A DNA stretch of 64,000 bases from Luteitalea sp. (GCA_009377605.1 WHTT01000001.1:116567-180566); one strand, 5' to 3'; shown: positions 18,236-27,665, counted from the first letter of the stretch. Notes: generated by a model not told the origin, from the sequence alone. Numbers and translations are program-made.

Positions 18236-18982
18236 CTAGGGCTCCACGATGAACTTGTAGCCGACGCCTCGCACCGTGATCACATGTCGCGGCTCGGACG
18301 GATTCTTCTCGAGATATCGGCGCAATCGGACGATGAAGTTGTCGATCGCGCGCGTGTCGGTATCCTCGTGCAGGCCCCACACGTCCTCGAGGATTGCGCG
18401 CCGCGACACGGCCTTGCCGGCGTTCTTCAAGAGGTAGCGAAGCAGGTCGCACTCCATCACGGTGAGGTGGAACGCGCGATCGCCGACACGCAGCTCGAGC
18501 GCGTGCAGGTCGAGCGTCTTACCGGCGAAGGTCAAGGTCGCGGGCTCTTCCTCTGGCGCTCGTGGCTCTTCCACCCTTGCCGGCGGCTCAGCGCTGAGGC
18601 TTTCGCGCAGCCACCGCGCGCGACGCAGCAAGCCACGGACACGCGCCAGGAGGATCTCGAGCTCGAACGGCTTGGGAAGATAGTCGTCCGCGCCCGACTC
18701 GAAGCCCTTGAGCACATCTTCCGGTCGGCCGCGTGCGGTGAGCATCAGGACGGGGACGAACCGGCTCGCGCGTCGCAGCTCCGAGGCGATCTCGAAGCCG
18801 TCGCGGCCGGGTAGCATGACGTCGAGCACGACGAGATCGTGTCGGCCGTCTTCGGCGAACAGCACCGCCAGCGCATCGCTCCCGTCTCCCACCACGTCCA
18901 CGTCGTGGCCCTCGGCTTCGAGGTTGAAGCGGATGCCCTCCGCGATGTGGGGCTCATCTTCGACGACTAGGATGCGGCTCAT
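18236..18982 (-). CDS. OmpR-family response regulator
   Basis: 248 residues from the ATG giving MSRILVVEDEPHIAEGIRFN. The receiver has the acidic pair after the first strand, phospho-acceptor Asp in HDLVVLDVMLPGRDG, the Thr of VLMLTAR and the Lys of DDYLPKPFE. The C-terminal winged helix has FHLTVMECDLLRYLLKNAGK and VRLRRYLEKNP. A poorly conserved linker rich in P and E lies between. It is encoded 28 bases after the histidine kinase and before the RND adaptor and pump, so it most likely regulates the efflux genes. Confidence 0.93.
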   Translation of the reverse strand: MSRILVVEDEPHIAEGIRFNLEAEGHDVDVVGDGSDALAVLFAEDGRHDLVVLDVMLPGRDGFEIASELRRASRFVPVLMLTARGRPEDVLKGFESGADDYLPKPFELEILLARVRGLLRRARWLRESLSAEPPARVEEPRAPEEEPATLTFAGKTLDLHALELRVGDRAFHLTVMECDLLRYLLKNAGKAVSRRAILEDVWGLHEDTDTRAIDNFIVRLRRYLEKNPSEPRHVITVRGVGYKFIVEP

Positions 18983-19009
18983 GTCAGGTAGCACCGACCG
19001 GTAGCCGTT

Positions 19010-19954
19010 CTAGACACGTCCACTGGTGGCGATCGACTCGGCAGGAGATTCTGCGGCGCGAGCCCGCAGCCGCGGCAGCTGCAGCGTGAAGGTGGCGCCG
19101 CGGCCCTCCCCCTCGCTCTGCGCGAAGACACGGCCTCCGTGCTGCGTTGCGATCGATCGAACGAGGTAGAGACCGAGCCCGGTGCCCTTGACCTTGAAGC
19201 CACGCATGGGGATCCGGTGGAAGCGGCGGAAGATACGCTTCAATTGACTGCGCGGAATGCCGATGCCTCGATCCCGCACACGAATCCAGAGCGCATCGAC
19301 GGCTGGCGCGAAGAGCTCGACGGTCACCTTCACCTGGCCGTGCGAGTACTTCACGGCGTTGTCGAGCAAGTTCGACAGCGCCGAGCGCAGGTCGTCGACG
19401 TCACCGTCGACCAGCAGGTCGGCGTCAGCGACGCTTCGCAGCCGCGAGATCGCATCTGCTGGGAGGTGATGTCGCAGCCGAGCCGTTTCGATGGTGTCCA
19501 CCACCAACGCTGCCATGTCCACCGGTGCGCGATGCAGCAGCCGCGGTCGCTGCCCGGCCACGCCGGCTTTGAGCACCTGCTCGACCGTGTGCTGCAGCCG
19601 CTCGGTGTCGGCCACCATGATGCGGTAGAACTCGCGGCGCTGCGCCTCGCTCACCTCGCGCGCACCCAGGGTGTCGAGATACAGCCGAATCGACGCGATG
19701 GGCGTCTTCAGCTCGTGGGTGACGGCGTTGATGAACGCGTCGTGCTGCTCGTTTCGTCGCATCTCGCGGACGAGGAAGACCGTGTAGACAATGATGCCGG
19801 CGATGATGAGGGCAAACGAGAGGACGCCGAGAACGAGCGGCAGGACACGCCGCCCATTGACAATGATCCAGCCGATGTTGAGCGTGACGGCCGCTGCGAT
19901 GAGGACGACCGCGAGCGCGATGAAGACGACGGTCGCGACTTGGCGGCGGGGCAC
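19010..19954 (-). CDS. Membrane-bound sensor histidine kinase
   Basis: 314 residues from a GTG start. Two membrane helices lie at about residues 7-31 and 38-62 with only a very short loop between them, so the periplasmic sensor is minimal and sensing may be intramembrane. HisKA box: FINAVTHELKTPIASIRLYL. ATP-binding domain: N-box LSNLLDNAVKYSHG, G1 VRDRGIGIPRSQL and G2 GTGLGLYLVRSIATQHGG. It is the first gene of the presumed kinase-regulator-adaptor-pump unit. A perfect hairpin sits directly upstream of its start. Confidence 0.93.
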   Translation of the reverse strand: MPRRQVATVVFIALAVVLIAAAVTLNIGWIIVNGRRVLPLVLGVLSFALIIAGIIVYTVFLVREMRRNEQHDAFINAVTHELKTPIASIRLYLDTLGAREVSEAQRREFYRIMVADTERLQHTVEQVLKAGVAGQRPRLLHRAPVDMAALVVDTIETARLRHHLPADAISRLRSVADADLLVDGDVDDLRSALSNLLDNAVKYSHGQVKVTVELFAPAVDALWIRVRDRGIGIPRSQLKRIFRRFHRIPMRGFKVKGTGLGLYLVRSIATQHGGRVFAQSEGEGRGATFTLQLPRLRARAAESPAESIATSGRV

Positions 19955-19963
19955 ATCACGATC

Positions 19964-19999
19964 ATAGCGAAAAACGGGGGCTGTCCCCGTTTTCGCTAT
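19964..19999. terminator. Strong hairpin between desaturase and histidine kinase genes
   Basis: The left arm 19964-19980 and right arm 19985-19999 (ATAGCGAAAACGGGG and its complement) form a long stem with one bulged base. It sits 3 bases downstream of the desaturase stop and 9 bases upstream of the kinase start, so it is well placed to terminate the desaturase transcript. The core resembles GGGGACAG-containing palindromes that occur in many copies in some genomes, so it may also be a repeat. Confidence 0.65.
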
Positions 20000-20002
20000 T
20001 CG

Positions 20003-20911
<909 letters not shown>

Positions 20912-21051
20912 GGTTATCGACACTACCAGCATGCTGGGCGGCCGACTGTAATAGTTCTGTCAAAGGAACGAAGGGGGCGTTTTTCTTAGGATTTCCGCAG
21001 AAAAGACCACGTGCTGGCGACGACGGATCGGCTCCGCAGGGGCGGGACGGG

Positions 21052-21759
21052 CTATTCCGTCTCCATCGCCTCGATGAAGAGATCCGCTTCGGCAATCGCG
21101 CGCTCCAGGTCGGCAACCAGCGCGTCGACGTTGCCGCGCATGCTGGTGAGCTCCTTGGTGAGTGCCCCGACCGCTTGCGCGTTGAGGTTGTGCTTCAGAA
21201 AGAGGACGCGATCGCGCAGCGGACTGAGCACTGGATCGATGCGCTCCTCGGCGCGCGACATGGCTGCAATCAGCGCATCGGCTCGCCGCCGCGTCTCATC
21301 CAGCTCGCGCTCGCTCTGCGCACGCAGCGTCCGGTCCGAGTATTGTCGCAGCTCCTTCTCCCACTCGCGGAACAGATCCGCTGACACGTCGCGTACCGCC
21401 TTGATGCGATCACGCACCCTCCGGGCGCGCGACTCGCTCCGCTCGAGCACATCGTTGAGCTCGTTGTACTTGTCTTCGAGCGACCCTCCGTCGACGTCGA
21501 GGACGGTCTGGAACTTCTCGAGCGCCGAGCGGAACTCCTCCTTCGCCTCTTGCTGCGCGCCCCGCGCCGCGCGGACCCGTTTGACGAGGATGTCGCGCTT
21601 CTCGAGGCCGAACTTTCGCATCGTGCCGTAGTACATCCAGTCGCACCCGGCACATGCCACGAGCGCGAACACCAATGGCATCAGGCGCAGCCGCCGCGTT
21701 GGCCACGTCAATCGGCGATCCCCCCGGGGGCCAAGATGGGCCGAAATGGCTCTGATCAT
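21052..21759 (-). CDS. DUF2959 family lipoprotein with long coiled coil
   Basis: I chose the ATG at 21759 because it overlaps the stop of pspF (ATGA), implying translational coupling; a TTG at 21711 and ATG at 21681 are alternatives. Near residue 27 the sequence reads LMPLVFALVACAGCDW, a lipoprotein signal with lipobox. It is followed by MRKFGLEKRDILVKRVRAAR, recognisable as the start of DUF2959. The rest is highly charged and helical, ending with EADLFIEAME. The function of DUF2959 is unknown. Linkage to pspF suggests an envelope-stress role here, which is my inference. Confidence 0.85.
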   Translation of the reverse strand: MIRAISAHLGPRGDRRLTWPTRRLRLMPLVFALVACAGCDWMYYGTMRKFGLEKRDILVKRVRAARGAQQEAKEEFRSALEKFQTVLDVDGGSLEDKYNELNDVLERSESRARRVRDRIKAVRDVSADLFREWEKELRQYSDRTLRAQSERELDETRRRADALIAAMSRAEERIDPVLSPLRDRVLFLKHNLNAQAVGALTKELTSMRGNVDALVADLERAIAEADLFIEAMETE

Positions 21760-22838
21760 GCGGAGACGGCAGATCGCCGTGGGACTCGTCCTGCTGATTG
21801 AAGACCATGTTTGCGGACGAGCCCGCGAATCTGGTCGTAGGTGAGCGCAAGGTACCGCGCGGCGCGCTTCTGACTCCCACCGTTGGCCGAGAGCGCGCGA
21901 CGGACCCACTCCCGTTCGGCCTGATCGAGATACGCGCGGAGATCGAAGGGACCGCCTGGCGCGCTCGACAGCGGCGGCCGTGGCTCGAGTGTCGCTGCGG
22001 GCGATGGGCCGGCGGCGTCGACGGCGGCCGCCGGACGATACACCGTGTCGAAAGCGTCAATGACGACCCGGTTGACGGGACCAGTGCGGTCGGCGGAGAT
22101 CCAGCGATAGAACGAGCGCTCTGCGGCGTTCTTCAGCTCACGGACGTTGCCGGGCCAGTCGTAGGCGCAAAGCGTCGCGATCGCGGCGGGCGTGAAGCCT
22201 TCGAACCGCACGTCGGGACTCTCTTCGGCGAGCTCTTGCGCGAGAGTCGCGGCGAAGTGCTCAGCGAGGAGCGGAATGTCTGCTCGGCGGGCGCGCAGGG
22301 GAGGCGCGACGATCACGTCGAAAGCGAGCCGGTCCAGCAGGTCGGCGCGGAAGCGCCCCGTCGCGGCGCGGGCCGGCAGGTCGACGTTCGTGGCAGCCAC
22401 GACGCGCACGTCCGCGGTGACCGTCGTCTCGCCGCCGACGCGCTCGTACTCGCCGTATTCGATCGCACGCAGGAGCTTTTCCTGCACGCGCACGCTGGCC
22501 GAGGCGATCTCGTCCAGAAACAGCGTGCCGCCTTCAGCCCGCTCGAACCGCCCCTGATGGCGGCGCTGGGCGCCGGTGAACGCGCCCGCCTCGTGACCGA
22601 AGAGCTCGCTGTCGAGGAGATCGTCGCTCAAGGCGGCGCAGTTGACCTTGACCAGTGGGCCGTCCCAGCGCGGCGAGAGGAAGTGGATCCGCTCCGCCAA
22701 GAGCTCTTTGCCCGACCCGCGCTCGCCGGCAATGAGAAGCGGACGGTTGAGACCCGCCGCCGTAGACGCATGGGTGAGCGCATCGAGAAATGCCGGGTCC
22801 TGACCGATCAGCTCCGGCAGTGTGCGCTCGCGCTCCAT
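21756..22838 (-). CDS. pspF: Sigma-54-dependent activator PspF-like
   Basis: 360 residues from the ATG giving MERERTLPELIGQDPAF. There is no receiver or sensor domain: the protein starts straight with the AAA+ domain, as PspF does. Walker A is GERGSGKE, the sigma-54 contact loop is GAFTGAQRRHQGRFE, Walker B is GGTLFLDEI and the arginine finger region is YDWPGNVRELKNAAERSFY. A C-terminal Fis-type helix-turn-helix (NGGSQKRAARYLALTYDQIR) follows a proline-rich linker. It is divergent from the pspA-pspB-pspC genes, which have a sigma-54 promoter, so it is the expected activator of that operon. Confidence 0.92.
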   Translation of the reverse strand: MERERTLPELIGQDPAFLDALTHASTAAGLNRPLLIAGERGSGKELLAERIHFLSPRWDGPLVKVNCAALSDDLLDSELFGHEAGAFTGAQRRHQGRFERAEGGTLFLDEIASASVRVQEKLLRAIEYGEYERVGGETTVTADVRVVAATNVDLPARAATGRFRADLLDRLAFDVIVAPPLRARRADIPLLAEHFAATLAQELAEESPDVRFEGFTPAAIATLCAYDWPGNVRELKNAAERSFYRWISADRTGPVNRVVIDAFDTVYRPAAAVDAAGPSPAATLEPRPPLSSAPGGPFDLRAYLDQAEREWVRRALSANGGSQKRAARYLALTYDQIRGLVRKHGLQSAGRVPRRSAVSA

Positions 22839-22974
22839 AGAAGGCCAACCATACCAATTTCCGTCGGTGAAAGTCACCCAAAAAAAGGCGTAGGATGCCT
22901 GTGTAGAGGCGGCGTGGAACCAGGCGATGAGACAAACGTATCTAGAATCAACGCGTTATGAGGACGGCTCCAGA

Positions 22975-22991
22975 CTGGAACGACTCTCGCA
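22975..22991 (+). promoter_or_regulatory. Sigma-54 promoter of the psp operon
   Basis: CTGGAACGACTCTCGCA matches the YTGGCACGNNNNTTGCW consensus with the invariant GG at 22977-22978 and GC at 22989-22990, exactly 12 bases from GG to GC as required. It lies between pspF and the first psp gene, about 50 bases before the ATG at 23042. The position and the presence of a PspF-type activator make this a confident call. Confidence 0.82.
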
Positions 22992-23041
22992 AGAGATGAG
23001 CTCGGCAACGATCCAGTAGGCGAAAAAGCCGGGAGCATGAC

Positions 23042-23179
23042 ATGAGCTACTACCGTTACCACTACGACGACAGTGAGCGTAATTGGGAGAGCCGTTTCCG
23101 CCGCGCGTGCCGCAGCCGCGAGGGCTTCGCGTGGGGGGCGTTCCTGATTGGGTTCGTCCTGGGCGGGATTATCTTCTAG
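23042..23179 (+). CDS. 45-residue membrane peptide at the head of the psp operon
   Basis: ATG at 23042 preceded by GGGAGC. The peptide has a charged tyrosine- and arginine-rich N-half (MSYYRYHYDDSERN) and then a single hydrophobic helix, WGAFLIGFVLGGIIF, at the very C-terminus. It is the first gene after the sigma-54 promoter and ends 12 bases before pspA, so it is very probably translated and inducible with the operon. I do not know a named family for it. A C-terminal membrane anchor with a cytosolic basic face suggests a PspA-docking or membrane-sensing role, which is inference only. Confidence 0.7.
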   Translation: MSYYRYHYDDSERNWESRFRRACRSREGFAWGAFLIGFVLGGIIF

Positions 23180-23191
23180 GGAGACCGAACC

Positions 23192-23866
23192 ATGCGCGTT
23201 TTCTCCAGACTAGGCGACATCATCAACTCCAACCTCAACGCGATGCTCGACAAGGCCGAGGATCCAGCAAAGATCGTGCGTCTCATTATTCAGGAGATGG
23301 AGGACACGCTCGTCGAGGTGCGAAGCCGGGCGGCGCGTGCCATCGCCGACAAGAAGGAGGTGGAGCGCAGGAAGGCCGAGTTCGCCGCTCGCGGGGCCGA
23401 GTGGGAAGCGAAGGCCGAGCTCGCAATTGCCAGGGGCCGCGACGATCTCGCCAAGGGCGCCATTGCGGCCAAGCGCAAGGCGCAGGAAATGGTGGAGCTG
23501 TTCGACAAGGAATTCCAGGCGATCGACAAGAGCCTCGTCAAAGCCAACGAGGATCTCGAGAAGCTGCAGGCGAAGCTGAAGGAGGCGAAGGCCAAGCAAC
23601 GGTCGCTCGAACTTCGCCGCGGCGCCGCGTTCGACAGCGTGCGAGTGAGCCGGCACGTCTACGACGGACGCATAGACGAGGCTATGGCGCGCTATGAGCG
23701 CTACGAGCGCCGGATCGACGAGCTCGAGGCCGAAGCAGAAAGCTACGTGCTCGGCCGGCCGAAATCGCTGGAAGAGGAGTTCAAAGAGCTGGCTGCCGAA
23801 GACGAGGTGAATGAAGAGTTCGAAGCGCTGAAGAAGCGTGTCGCCTCGCGTGCAGACAATCCGTAA
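23192..23866 (+). CDS. pspA: PspA/IM30 family envelope stress protein
   Basis: 224 residues. The start MRVFSRLGDIINSNLNAMLD and the following DPAKIVRLIIQEMEDTLVEV are hallmark PspA sequences. The remainder is almost entirely helical and charged, with no membrane segment. PspA forms ESCRT-III-like assemblies that bind stressed inner membrane and, in proteobacteria, restrains PspF. It is second in the operon led by the 45-residue peptide and is followed by pspB and pspC. Confidence 0.95.
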   Translation: MRVFSRLGDIINSNLNAMLDKAEDPAKIVRLIIQEMEDTLVEVRSRAARAIADKKEVERRKAEFAARGAEWEAKAELAIARGRDDLAKGAIAAKRKAQEMVELFDKEFQAIDKSLVKANEDLEKLQAKLKEAKAKQRSLELRRGAAFDSVRVSRHVYDGRIDEAMARYERYERRIDELEAEAESYVLGRPKSLEEEFKELAAEDEVNEEFEALKKRVASRADNP

Positions 23867-23896
23867 CGGGCCCGAGACCAAGCAGGGGGCGACCTG

Positions 23897-24139
23897 ATGC
23901 ACGACGTCTTTATCGTTGCGATCGTCGGGATAGTGTTTCTCGCGTTTCCGGCGATTGTGCTGAAGTACGTGATTGAGTGGCGGAAGACCAGGTCGTTTTC
24001 GGCCGACGATGAGCGTCTCGTCGACGATCTGTGGAAAACGGCGCAGCGGCTCGAGCGGCGGGTCGACGCCCTCGAGAAGATTCTGGACAAGGAAGCTCCG
24101 ACCTGGCGTGAGGACTACAAGGAGCAGTCGCATGCCTGA
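23897..24139 (+). CDS. pspB: PspB-like envelope stress membrane protein
   Basis: 80 residues with an N-terminal membrane helix (VFIVAIVGIVFLAFPAIVL) and a cytoplasmic amphipathic tail containing LWKTAQRLERRVDALEKILD, matching PspB in size and layout. In the classical system PspB with PspC senses membrane stress and binds PspA to free PspF. Its last eight bases overlap the start of pspC. Confidence 0.88.
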   Translation: MHDVFIVAIVGIVFLAFPAIVLKYVIEWRKTRSFSADDERLVDDLWKTAQRLERRVDALEKILDKEAPTWREDYKEQSHA

Positions 24140-24608
24140 TCGCCACCATCACCATCATCATCACCACTATCATCGCGGCCGCGAGGGCTACGCCTATCAC
24201 GCGGGCGAGCCGGGACCGGGTCCGAACCGTCACCGGCTTCGCCGCGACACGCAGCGTGGGAAGATCGCCGGGGTCTCGGCCGGGCTTGCCGATTACTTCG
24301 ACTGGAACGTCAACATCCTCCGCTGCGCCTGGATTCTGGCGACGATCTTCTTCTTTCCGTTTCCACTCATCGCGTACGGCGTCCTGGCGATTGTGATGAA
24401 GCCGGCGCGCGCCGACGATCCGGTGTATGAGTCAACGGAGGACGAACGCTTCTGGCGAACGTTTTCGGCGCGCCCGACCGCAACGGTCTCCGCCATGAAG
24501 CACCGCTTTCGTGCGCTCGACGCGCGGATCGCGGACATGGAGCAGGCCGTGACGTCGAGCGAGTACGACTTGCGGCGACAGTTCCGCGATCTCGAACGCA
24601 GGGCGTGA
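24132..24608 (+). CDS. pspC: PspC-domain protein with natural octahistidine N-terminus
   Basis: 158 residues. After MPDR come eight consecutive histidines encoded by mixed CAC/CAT codons, then a glycine-proline-rich stretch. A PspC domain (LRRDTQRGKIAGVSAGLADY near residue 37) has one strong membrane helix reading WILATIFFFPFPLIAYGVLA. The C-terminal 65 residues are charged and helical (FRALDARIADMEQAVTSSEY), resembling the PspB tail. It overlaps pspB by eight bases. The histidine tract suggests metal or pH sensing, or is a lineage oddity. Confidence 0.9.
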   Translation: MPDRHHHHHHHHYHRGREGYAYHAGEPGPGPNRHRLRRDTQRGKIAGVSAGLADYFDWNVNILRCAWILATIFFFPFPLIAYGVLAIVMKPARADDPVYESTEDERFWRTFSARPTATVSAMKHRFRALDARIADMEQAVTSSEYDLRRQFRDLERRA

Positions 24609-24672
24609 GCACTGTCGGTCGGCGAGGGAGCGCCGTGTATGATGGGCGTGAGCTCCTTTCGCCGGCTTGCTT

Positions 24673-25338
24673 GTGACCGATCCAACTACGAGATCTGCCG
24701 TACCGGACGAGCGTCCAGTCGAGACTCCAGCAGTCGAGACTCCAGCGGCGCATCCTGTTGCGGCGCCTGTCCCGCAGCAGGCCAGCACGGAGCCGGCGCC
24801 GCATGCGGATGCCGCCCGCAGCCTGGGCTTTCCTGAAGGCGAGCCGCAGAAGCTCGACGCACGCGTCATCCAGGTTGACCACATCGCGAACTGGATCACG
24901 ACCGGCGTGCTAGCCCTGGGGGGCACCATCACCGCGGCATTCGCCACGCCGCGCGGCTGGCGGCTCATCGCAATCGCCGGCACGCTCGCCATCGTCGGCG
25001 CGCTCTGGTGGTGGGGCCGGCGGTGGGCCTACCTCGCGTACGCGCACACGTCCTACACCGTGACGCCGGGCGGGTGCGAGATCCGGCGCGGCGTGGTGTG
25101 GCGGCAAGTCATCAACGTGCCGCGGTCACGCATCCAGCACACCGATGTGACGCAAGGTCCGTTGCAGCGCGTATTCGAGCTCGCCACGTTGGTCCTCTAC
25201 ACGGCGGGCACCACGCACGCCCAGATCGGGCTGAGCGGTGTGGCGTTCCGGCCAGCGATGGCGATCCGCCAGTACCTGCTCCAGCGCGTAGACGACGTCG
25301 TCCCGCGACCGGGTGACCCGGGCGGCGCTGAACGATGA
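24673..25338 (+). CDS. YdbS-like bacterial PH-domain (bPH2) membrane protein
   Basis: About 221 residues. The start is a GTG (24673) or the TTG two codons before it; there is no ATG. The first 45 residues are rich in P, E, V and A. Two membrane helices lie near residues 75-115. The bPH2 domain follows with TSYTVTPGGCEIRRGVVWRQ and VPRSRIQHTDVTQGPLQRVF. Its last bases overlap the ATG of the next gene (ATGA at 25335). YdbS/YdbT pairs are widespread; their cell function is not established. They follow the psp genes on the same strand with about 60 bases between. Confidence 0.82.
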   Translation: MTDPTTRSAVPDERPVETPAVETPAAHPVAAPVPQQASTEPAPHADAARSLGFPEGEPQKLDARVIQVDHIANWITTGVLALGGTITAAFATPRGWRLIAIAGTLAIVGALWWWGRRWAYLAYAHTSYTVTPGGCEIRRGVVWRQVINVPRSRIQHTDVTQGPLQRVFELATLVLYTAGTTHAQIGLSGVAFRPAMAIRQYLLQRVDDVVPRPGDPGGAER

Positions 25339-26915
25339 CGACCGGCCGCCTCGATCCTCCCGTGCCGGTGTCCACCGAGCGCGCTCTGCATCCGTTCTCC
25401 TGGATCTTCACGCTGTGGATGCAGGCGCAACGGCTAGCCGTGCCTCTCCTGGCGATAGTGGCGGCGGCGCGCTGGTCGACCTGGGATCTCGGATGGCTCC
25501 CATTGGCGGTCTTCTTTCTCTTCTTCGCCGTTATCCTGCAACTGTCCCTACGGTACCGCCTGGGCGACACTGATCTCATCGTTCGCCGCTCTCTCGTGAT
25601 TCATCGCAGCGAGCGGCACATTCCGTACGCCCGCATCCACAACCTGCGGGTGGTCGAGACCCCGTTGCATCGGCTGCTGCGCGTCGTCGAAGTTGCCGTC
25701 GAGACGGCGGGTGGTACCACGCCTGAAGCGACGCTGCGGGTACTGTCGCGCGACGCGTTCGCCGAGCTACGCGCACATGTCGCCGCGCGTTCGCAGGCGC
25801 TGTCGCCAGCCGATGCAGGGCGGGCCTCCAACCGCGGGGCGATCGGCGGCGCTGCCGACATGACTGAATCGGGGGCAACGGCGCGGCGTCAGGTCATCCT
25901 GACGTTCTCGCTCCGCGACGCGATCAGTTACGGCATGCTGGACAACCGCGGGTTCGTCGTCGTCGCCGCGCTCGCCGGCATCGTGTGGGAGGCCTTCTCC
26001 TCCTATGAAGGCGAGCGCTTCTGGCACCCGGGATTCTGGACGGCACCGCTCCAGTTCGCGCGCGAAGGCTGGGGTCGGCTGCAGGGATCGGCCTTGCTGG
26101 ATGTTCCACTCGTGTTGATCGCGATTGTCATCGGGGCGCTCGTTGTGCTGAAGCTGTTTTCCGTCGTCTGGGCCGTGGTGACGCTGCGTGGCTTCTGCGT
26201 GGAGCGCGTTGGAGCGAGCCTCACCGTGACGCACGGGCTGCTGACACGCGCCTCGACGATGATTCCGCTGCATCGGATACAGCAGATCAAGGTGCGTGAG
26301 AAACCATTGCATCGTCTGGCACGGCGGGCAGAAGTGGAGCTGGATACGGTGGGGAGCAGCGGGGAGCCGGGCAAGCGACAACCCGTCTGGCTCGCACCGC
26401 TCGTGCCGCGAGCCTTCGTAGCGCGGCTCCTCGCAGACGCCGGCCTGCCGATCGCGCTGGACGAGGTGCGGTGGCAGCCAGTGCATCCACGCGCCGCGCG
26501 CCGCATGCGCCGGAAGACGTTGCTCCTGACAATCCTCGGCGGGCTGTTGCTGTGGAGCAGCGTCCGGCAGCCGTGGGCGCTCGTTCCGACCGCGCTTGCG
26601 GCGCCGGTGCTGCTCGCCGTGGCGACCGTGCAGGCGCGGCGCCTGGGGTACGCGGTTGCGGCCCCGTGCATCCTGCTGCGCAGGGGGTGGCTCTGGAAGA
26701 CGATCCACATCACGTGGGTCGACCGCGTGCAAACACTGGCCGTCTCCTCGTCTCCCTTCGATCGCAGGTATGGCATGGCGCGCTTGATCGTCGACACGGC
26801 GGCCGGCGGGGCGATGGGGTCGGATCTGCGCGTGCCATACCTAGGGACTGAAACCGCCCTCGCCCTGCAGCGCGAGCTCGCCGCGGGCGTGGCCGCGACC
26901 AGGTTCCAGTGGTGA
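25335..26915 (+). CDS. YdbT-like multi-PH-domain membrane protein
   Basis: 526 residues. Three bPH2 repeats are visible: one near residues 75-150 (LIVRRSLVIHRSERHIPYAR), one near 290-370 (LTVTHGLLTRASTMIPLHRI), and one near 435-520 (ILLRRGWLWKTIHITWVDRV). Each follows a pair of membrane helices. This is the usual partner of YdbS and is translationally coupled to it by ATGA. The protein should sit in the inner membrane with the PH domains cytosolic. Role unknown; co-orientation with the psp genes hints at the envelope. Confidence 0.88.
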   Translation: MTTGRLDPPVPVSTERALHPFSWIFTLWMQAQRLAVPLLAIVAAARWSTWDLGWLPLAVFFLFFAVILQLSLRYRLGDTDLIVRRSLVIHRSERHIPYARIHNLRVVETPLHRLLRVVEVAVETAGGTTPEATLRVLSRDAFAELRAHVAARSQALSPADAGRASNRGAIGGAADMTESGATARRQVILTFSLRDAISYGMLDNRGFVVVAALAGIVWEAFSSYEGERFWHPGFWTAPLQFAREGWGRLQGSALLDVPLVLIAIVIGALVVLKLFSVVWAVVTLRGFCVERVGASLTVTHGLLTRASTMIPLHRIQQIKVREKPLHRLARRAEVELDTVGSSGEPGKRQPVWLAPLVPRAFVARLLADAGLPIALDEVRWQPVHPRAARRMRRKTLLLTILGGLLLWSSVRQPWALVPTALAAPVLLAVATVQARRLGYAVAAPCILLRRGWLWKTIHITWVDRVQTLAVSSSPFDRRYGMARLIVDTAAGGAMGSDLRVPYLGTETALALQRELAAGVAATRFQW

Positions 26916-27002
26916 CGGCGATGCGTATCACATCACATATTGCATAGCAATAGGTCTTCCGGCACGCTTGAACGACTCCACAAAGGCGCAGGGCAGCGTG
27001 GC

Positions 27003-27665
27003 CTAGCGGACCAGGCCGCGCCTGAGCGCGAGGGCAACGGCCTCGGACTTCGAGTGGACGTGCAGCTTGCGATAGACGTGGATGATGTGGAAACGAATGG
27101 TCTCGATGCTGAGAACGAGCTCGGCCGCGGCGCTCTTGTAGCTATGTCCCTCAGCGAGCAGCTTGAGCACCTGCATCTCGCGCGGCGTGAGCGCCGTGTC
27201 GCCCTCCGGCAGCGGCGCCACACGATGGAACATCGTCAGCACCTTCCGCGCAATCTCAGGGGACATCGGTGCACCGCCGCGATCGACCTCGCGCAGCGCG
27301 TCGACGAGCCGCGACGGCGGCGTGTCCTTCAGCAAGTAGCCACACGCGCCGTTGCAGATGGCCTCGAACACGTGCTCGTTGTCGGCATAGACGGTGAGCA
27401 TCACGACGAGCAAGTCCGGAATGCGTGCCTTCAGTCGCGCAACGCCCTCCACACCTGACATGCCGGGTAAGCCAATGTCGGCGAGGACGATTCTCGGCCG
27501 GTCGAGCTCCACGCGCCGGACCGCGGTTTCCATGGTGCGATATCGCCCGACCACGCCGAAGCCTGGCGTGCCATGGATGAGCGCCGCAATGCCTTCACGC
27601 GTGCGGTCGTCGTCTTCCACAATTGCCACCTGAATAGTTTCGAGAGAGGGTTTCGGCATCGACAT
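27003..27665 (-). CDS. NarL/LuxR-family response regulator
   Basis: 220 residues. Receiver: QVAIVEDDDRTREGIAALIH, phospho-acceptor in RIVLADIGLPGMSG, and the KDTPPS loop. The C-terminal LuxR helix-turn-helix starts at LTPREMQVLKLLAEGHSYKS and continues with SIETIRFHIIHVYRKLHVHS. No histidine kinase gene is adjacent, so it is an orphan or is served by the kinase at 29249-32389. The short gap on its upstream side holds no recognisable feature. Confidence 0.92.
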   Translation of the reverse strand: MSMPKPSLETIQVAIVEDDDRTREGIAALIHGTPGFGVVGRYRTMETAVRRVELDRPRIVLADIGLPGMSGVEGVARLKARIPDLLVVMLTVYADNEHVFEAICNGACGYLLKDTPPSRLVDALREVDRGGAPMSPEIARKVLTMFHRVAPLPEGDTALTPREMQVLKLLAEGHSYKSAAAELVLSIETIRFHIIHVYRKLHVHSKSEAVALALRRGLVR

